DNA of 9,642 nucleotides, taken from the NCBI GenBank assembly GCA_017386805.1, contig JAFOGM010000022.1:1-9642 (forward strand), written 5' to 3'. Below the pieces are notes generated by a model. The model was not told the origin of the DNA, did no database searches, and saw only the letters and a list, made by a program, of their open reading frames with translations. Each line of letters starts with the position of its first letter. The stretch's first letter is position 1. The translations under genes were made by a program, and so were the position numbers. This stretch comes from Bacillota bacterium (lineage in GTDB: Bacteria; Bacillota; Clostridia; Peptostreptococcales; Anaerovoracaceae). This document shows positions 6,576 through 9,642 of this stretch, piece by piece.

Positions 6576-7076
6576 CTACGATTCTTTTCCGAACATCTTT
6601 TCCAAACGCTTGACCAGACCGCCGTCTTCGATCAGGGACATGATGTGGTCGGGAATTTTACTGCACTGATACTGTTCGCCCTTGGTTTCATTGTAAATGA
6701 TACCGTTGGCAGTATCGATGCGCAGGACATCCTCGGAATCGATTTTATCGGTTTCGGGACATTCGAACAGTGGAAGTCCGATGTTGATACAATTCCGATA
6801 AAAGATCCGGGCAAAGTATTTCGCCACAATGGCCCCGGTGCCCAAGTGTCTCAGGGCCAGCGGGGAGGTTTCGCGGCTGGATCCGGAACCGAAGTTGCTT
6901 CCGGCCACGATGACGGCGCCGGACTGGAAGCGCTGACTGAAGGTGGGATCCACAGCTTCCATGGCGTGAACACTGGCTTCTTCCACGGACAGTTCCATAT
7001 ACTGCGGGGGCGAAATGATATCGGTGTTGATGTTATCGCCAAATTTGAATGCAGTTCCTTTGATTTCACGATTCAT
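6576..7076 (-). CDS. Aconitase-family dehydratase, small (swivel) subunit; 3-isopropylmalate dehydratase LeuD-like
   Basis: A 166-residue protein, the length of stand-alone LeuD/HacB swivel subunits. It pairs with the large subunit encoded directly upstream to carry out dehydration and rehydration of a hydroxy-acid. The swivel fold is shown by KFGDNINTDI (11-20) at the N-terminus, GSNFGSGSSRE (59-69) with the substrate-binding Ser-Arg pair, and an end of the fold at INIGLPLFEC (97-106). Two departures are notable: the usual GCGSSREHAP reads GSGSSRETSP, and the specificity loop after the TD-x-I motif reads PPQYMEL (23-29), where the common forms have an Arg-Tyr-Leu. The start ATG 7076 is preceded by AGGAGGT overlapping the end of the large-subunit gene, with only 3 bases between genes. 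I leave the symbol blank because leucine pathway membership is not shown; homoaconitase, dimethylmalate dehydratase or another hydroxy-acid isomerase are alternatives. Confidence 0.85.
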   Translation of the reverse strand: MNREIKGTAFKFGDNINTDIISPPQYMELSVEEASVHAMEAVDPTFSQRFQSGAVIVAGSNFGSGSSRETSPLALRHLGTGAIVAKYFARIFYRNCINIGLPLFECPETDKIDSEDVLRIDTANGIIYNETKGEQYQCSKIPDHIMSLIEDGGLVKRLEKMFGKES

Positions 7077-7079
7077 GCC

Positions 7080-8354
7080 TTACACCTCCTGGTTCAAAAA
7101 CAGGCGCGGGTCAGTGATCCGCCCGGTGAGGGCGGTTGCCGCAGCAGTGGCAGGGGAACTCAGGTAGACGAAGCTGCCGGGAGAACCCATGCGACCCAGG
7201 AAGTTGCGGTTTGAGGTGGAGATACAGGCTTCGCCATTGGCAATCACGCCGGAATGAAGTCCCACGCAGACGCCGCAGGTAGGGGCCAGGATCACAGCGC
7301 CGGCTTCAGCCAGGTCCTTCAGGATTCCTTCCGCAGAGGCCTGAATGTAAATGTCCTGAGAAGCAGGGGAAACCAGAAGTCTCACGTCTGGATGGATCTT
7401 TCTTCCGCGCAGGATGTCAGCTGCAGCTTTCAGATCGCTGAGACGACCGCCGGTGCAGGATCCGATGTAGACCTGTTGGATCGAGATATCGCCTAATTGC
7501 GATGCTGGTTTTACGTTGTCCACCGCGTGAGGACAGGCAACCATGGGCTCCAGTGCTGCTGCGTCGAAAGTGTGAGTTTCGCAGTACTGTGCATCTTCGT
7601 CGCTTTCGACCATATCATAGACCTTGGTAACGCCGATTTTGTTCAAATACTCCACGGTTTTTTCATCGGGAGCGATGAGGCCGACTTTGGCGCCCATTTC
7701 CACGGCCATGTTGGAGAGAACCATACGCTCGTCCATGACCAGATCTTTGATGGTATCGCCCTGATACTCCACGGCTGTGTAGGTGGCTCCGGCGTGACCG
7801 ATCTTACCGATGGTGGCCAGAGAAATATCTTTGGCCATGACACCTTCGAGGAGTGGTCCGCTCCAGATCACCTGAATGGTTTCGGGAACTTTGACCCAGG
7901 TCTTACCGGTCAGAAGGATCCCCAGCATTTCGGTGGAGCCACAGCCGGTGGAGAAGGTGCCGAAAGCACCGCCGGTGGTGGTGTGAGAATCCGTACCAAA
8001 AACTACGGTCCCTGGAAGATCGAAACCTTTTTCGGCCAGGATCTGGTGGCAGGGACCGGCATATTCGTAGAAGTGATTGATTCCATGGGACTTGGCCCAA
8101 TCGCGGGTGAATCTTACCACTTCCGCCTGATTTTTTGTAGCGGGCGGGGTGTAATGATCGCTGATGATGACCAGCTTGTCTTTGTCCCAAACTTCGTCGT
8201 GGATCCGCTTCATGTGCTCGGCAATCTCGATGCGCGGCCCAAGAATGTCATCCATCATGGCGATATCGATATTCACCCATTCGATGTCCCCGGCGGAGAC
8301 GCTGCCTTTTCCGGCAGCTCTCGCCAGGATTTTTTCAGACATTGTTTTACCCAT
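7080..8354 (-). CDS. Aconitase-family dehydratase, large subunit; 3-isopropylmalate dehydratase LeuC-like
   Basis: A 424-residue protein, the length of the two-subunit (archaeal/clostridial-type) LeuC/HacA. It should hold a [4Fe-4S] cluster bound by Cys300 (IGSC), Cys360 and Cys363 (PTCGVC). Other motifs present are SDHYTPP (65-71), GPCHQI (100-105), GTDSHTTTGGAFG (120-132), and STSNRNFLGRMG (379-390) followed by YLSSPATAAA. The cluster loop IGSCTGGR has Gly where Asn is usual (SCTNGR), and PTCGVCVGLHSG differs from the usual PGCGPCLGRH-x-G. ATG 8354 has AGGAG at 8361-8365 (minus strand); a later Met at residue 5 is a less likely start. It lies 25 bases after the flavodoxin gene and 3 bases before the small subunit. 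The enzyme class is secure; the substrate (isopropylmalate, homoaconitate, dimethylmalate or other) is not, and no leucine gene is nearby. Confidence 0.87.
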   Translation of the reverse strand: MGKTMSEKILARAAGKGSVSAGDIEWVNIDIAMMDDILGPRIEIAEHMKRIHDEVWDKDKLVIISDHYTPPATKNQAEVVRFTRDWAKSHGINHFYEYAGPCHQILAEKGFDLPGTVVFGTDSHTTTGGAFGTFSTGCGSTEMLGILLTGKTWVKVPETIQVIWSGPLLEGVMAKDISLATIGKIGHAGATYTAVEYQGDTIKDLVMDERMVLSNMAVEMGAKVGLIAPDEKTVEYLNKIGVTKVYDMVESDEDAQYCETHTFDAAALEPMVACPHAVDNVKPASQLGDISIQQVYIGSCTGGRLSDLKAAADILRGRKIHPDVRLLVSPASQDIYIQASAEGILKDLAEAGAVILAPTCGVCVGLHSGVIANGEACISTSNRNFLGRMGSPGSFVYLSSPATAAATALTGRITDPRLFLNQEV

Positions 8355-8379
8355 AAGGGGCTCCTTTTGATGTGTTTCG

Positions 8380-8832
8380 CTATACCAGCCAAGCTTTGAT
8401 GGCTTCGATCTTCAGGCCGTTTCCGTTCATGGCGGGCTTTACATCGGCATTTTTACAGGAAGCCTTCATGTCATCGTTGCAGCCATCGGGACCGCTGCCT
8501 TCGTGGGTCATGAAGGGATACACGGTCTTTCCTGCAAAGTCGTACTGTTCCAGGAAGGTCAGAACGCCCATGGGACAAGTGTCGTGCCAGCAGGGGAAAC
8601 CAACCACGATTTTTTCGTATTTGTCCAGATCGGGAAGATCGCCGGCCAGGTCGGGTCTTGCTTTGGCGTTGAATTCCACTCGGGCGATATCGATGCATCT
8701 ATCTTCGTCTTTGGGATATTCTCTGACGGTTTTGATTTCATACAGATCAGCGCCTACGGTCTCTGCAATCAGCTGAGATGCTCTTCTGGTTTTTCCAGAA
8801 TGGGAAAAATATGCGACTAAAACTTTACTCAT
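8380..8832 (-). CDS. Flavodoxin-like FMN protein
   Basis: A 150-residue cytoplasmic protein. It starts with the flavodoxin strand KVLVAYFSHSGKTRR (3-17), where SHSGKT is the FMN phosphate loop, and later has IVVGFPCWHDTCPM (75-88), the loop that stacks on the flavin, and TVYPFMTHEGSG (103-114), the third conserved stretch of the Flavodoxin_4 group. The closing I-x-AWL is also usual. Members carry electrons between redox enzymes or act as small NAD(P)H-dependent oxidoreductases. ATG 8832 has a consensus AAGGAGGT (8846-8839) 6 bases upstream. It is the first gene of the minus-strand operon; the dehydratase subunits follow after 25 bases. Whether it serves that enzyme, for example in cluster reduction, is inference. 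Cys81, Cys86, Cys118 and Cys126 are numerous for a protein this small. Confidence 0.88.
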   Translation of the reverse strand: MSKVLVAYFSHSGKTRRASQLIAETVGADLYEIKTVREYPKDEDRCIDIARVEFNAKARPDLAGDLPDLDKYEKIVVGFPCWHDTCPMGVLTFLEQYDFAGKTVYPFMTHEGSGPDGCNDDMKASCKNADVKPAMNGNGLKIEAIKAWLV

Positions 8833-8869
8833 TGCAATACCTCCTTACAATAATATATGCTCTGGTTAC

Positions 8870-8897
8870 ATTATAACTCTTGTGGAAGAAAATGCAA
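8870..8897 (-). promoter_or_regulatory. Probable promoter of the flavodoxin-dehydratase operon
   Basis: On the minus strand a perfect TATAAT lies at 8875-8870. With a 16-base spacer TTGCAT at 8897-8892 is a weak -35 (three of six). The leader would be about 30 bases and includes the AAGGAGGT. The -10 box is convincing; the -35 is uncertain. Confidence 0.6.
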
Positions 8898-8979
8898 GAA
8901 AAAGGTCGAAGGAAAGGGTAACGACGATAGTTAGCCATAGCGAACAAAAATGGGAAATCTTGCGAAAAAACAGTTGACA

Positions 8980-9642
8980 ATGGTAGAAGGCGCATCTCCC
9001 TTCCTGCAGGCTCTGCTGGTTGACGGTATCATCGGCGGCGTAGGTGCTGTTGTAGGCTTCCTGCCCCTGGTTATGGTGATGTACTTCCTGATCGCGCTGT
9101 TGGAAGACTGCGGTTACATGGCGAGAGCAACCGTAGTTCTGGACCCCATCTTCAAGAGAGTGGGCCTGTCCGGAAAGTCCGTCATCCCCATGGTCATCGG
9201 TACCGGATGTGCGATCCCCGGCGTTATGGCCTGCCGTACCATCCGCAACGAAAGAGAACGCAGAGCAACCGCTATGCTGACCCCCTTCATGCCCTGCGGT
9301 GCGAAGCTGCCGGTCATCGCGCTGTTTGCCGGAGCGTTCTTCGCAGATGCCACCTGGGTGGGGACTCTGATGTACTTCGTAGGGATCCTGCTGATCCTGT
9401 TAGGCGCTTTACTGGTCAACAAGCTGACCGGTCACAAATACAGAAAGTCCTTCTTTATTATGGAACTGCCGGAATACAAGTTCCCCAGTCTGAAGAGAGC
9501 TTTCATCTCCATGATGTCCCGCGGTAAGTCCTACATCGTAAAGGCGGGTACTATCATCCTGGTCTGCAACGCTGTTGTACAGATCATGCAGTCCTTCGAC
9601 TGGAGCTTCCAGCTGGTGGAAGAAGGTATGGAACACACTTCC
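8980..9642 (+). CDS. feoB: FeoB ferrous iron transporter, gate-region fragment lacking the N-terminal half (runs off the window)
   Basis: The frame is open from 8941 to the window end (221 codons from ATG 8980). It contains the first FeoB gate domain: LLVDGIIGGVGAVVGFLP (12-29), LLEDCGYMARA (40-50), GLSGKSVIP (62-70), GTGCAIPGVMACRTI (74-88) and PFMPCGAKLPVIALFAGAFF (102-121), then further membrane segments and the MELPEYKFP stretch (161-169). A complete FeoB also has an N-terminal GTPase domain, a GDI domain and a first membrane helix, roughly 300 residues; none of these is present upstream. Neither ATG 8980 nor the in-frame ATG 8950 has a visible Shine-Dalgarno, and codons 8950-8979 do not read as FeoB. 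The 3' end lies outside the window. Alternatives are a pseudogene, a split FeoB whose G domain is elsewhere, or an assembly join. The family assignment is strong; the gene's integrity is not. Confidence 0.82.
   Translation, partial: MVEGASPFLQALLVDGIIGGVGAVVGFLPLVMVMYFLIALLEDCGYMARATVVLDPIFKRVGLSGKSVIPMVIGTGCAIPGVMACRTIRNERERRATAMLTPFMPCGAKLPVIALFAGAFFADATWVGTLMYFVGILLILLGALLVNKLTGHKYRKSFFIMELPEYKFPSLKRAFISMMSRGKSYIVKAGTIILVCNAVVQIMQSFDWSFQLVEEGMEHTS

Noticed and set aside
6558..7214. 218-codon plus-strand frame across the terminator and the LeuD-like gene
   Set aside because: It starts inside the terminator hairpin and is antisense to a gene with clear motifs.
7497..8399. 300-codon open frame antisense to the LeuC-like gene
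   Set aside because: It lies entirely across a gene with intact family motifs, has no recognisable domain, and its composition is what complementing the codon bias of the real gene would give.
8974..8979. TTGACA as -35 of a promoter for the FeoB fragment
   Set aside because: No -10-like hexamer lies 16-18 bases downstream; the sequence there is GC-rich coding sequence, and the ATG would lie within the spacer.
1..9642. CRISPR arrays, insertion sequences, tRNA or rRNA genes
   Set aside because: Reading both strands I saw no regularly spaced repeats, transposase motifs, terminal inverted repeats or tRNA-like cloverleafs.

Overview
The window is a single contiguous stretch of a bacterial chromosome, most likely from an anaerobic Clostridia-type Firmicute. 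The evidence is the gene order (ftsH end, coaX, dusB, greA, lysS is a familiar Firmicutes housekeeping neighbourhood), strong AGGAGG-type ribosome binding sites, a type III pantothenate kinase, a class II lysyl-tRNA synthetase, and a FeoB of the kind common in clostridia. Base composition looks near 50 percent GC by eye. I cannot name a genus from the sequence alone.

Left block, plus strand (1-6507): the 3' end of ftsH, a PucR-type helix-turn-helix regulator, coaX, dusB, an AEC-family membrane transporter, greA and lysS. The first four genes are nearly contiguous (gaps of 2, 12 and 5 bases) and read as one transcription unit. greA has its own very good sigma-A-type promoter, with a perfect 8+3+8 palindrome at the predicted transcription start. 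lysS follows after 78 bases that hold a GC-rich hairpin just ahead of its ribosome binding site. The core genes serve protein quality control, coenzyme A synthesis, tRNA modification, transcript cleavage and tRNA charging. The regulator and the transporter are the two non-core members.

Middle: lysS and the leuD-like gene converge on one strong hairpin (6540-6568) with T-tracts on both sides, so it can serve as a terminator in both directions.

Right block, minus strand (6576-8832): an operon transcribed right to left in the order flavodoxin, aconitase-family large subunit, aconitase-family small subunit, with a recognisable -10 box and a consensus Shine-Dalgarno. The two dehydratase subunits look like isopropylmalate isomerase (LeuCD), but no leucine gene is adjacent and several substrate-loop and cluster-flanking residues are unusual, so the true substrate is open.

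Right edge, plus strand (8980-9642): a reading frame that begins in the middle of FeoB. It has the membrane gate region but no G domain, GDI domain or first membrane segment, and no visible ribosome binding site. It runs off the window. It is either a decayed gene, a rearrangement junction or an assembly join.

I do not see a clear new defence, mobile or RNA system here. The observations most worth checking are the FeoB junction, the atypical LeuCD-like enzyme with its flavodoxin, the regulator and transporter placed inside a housekeeping cluster, and the palindrome at the greA start site.
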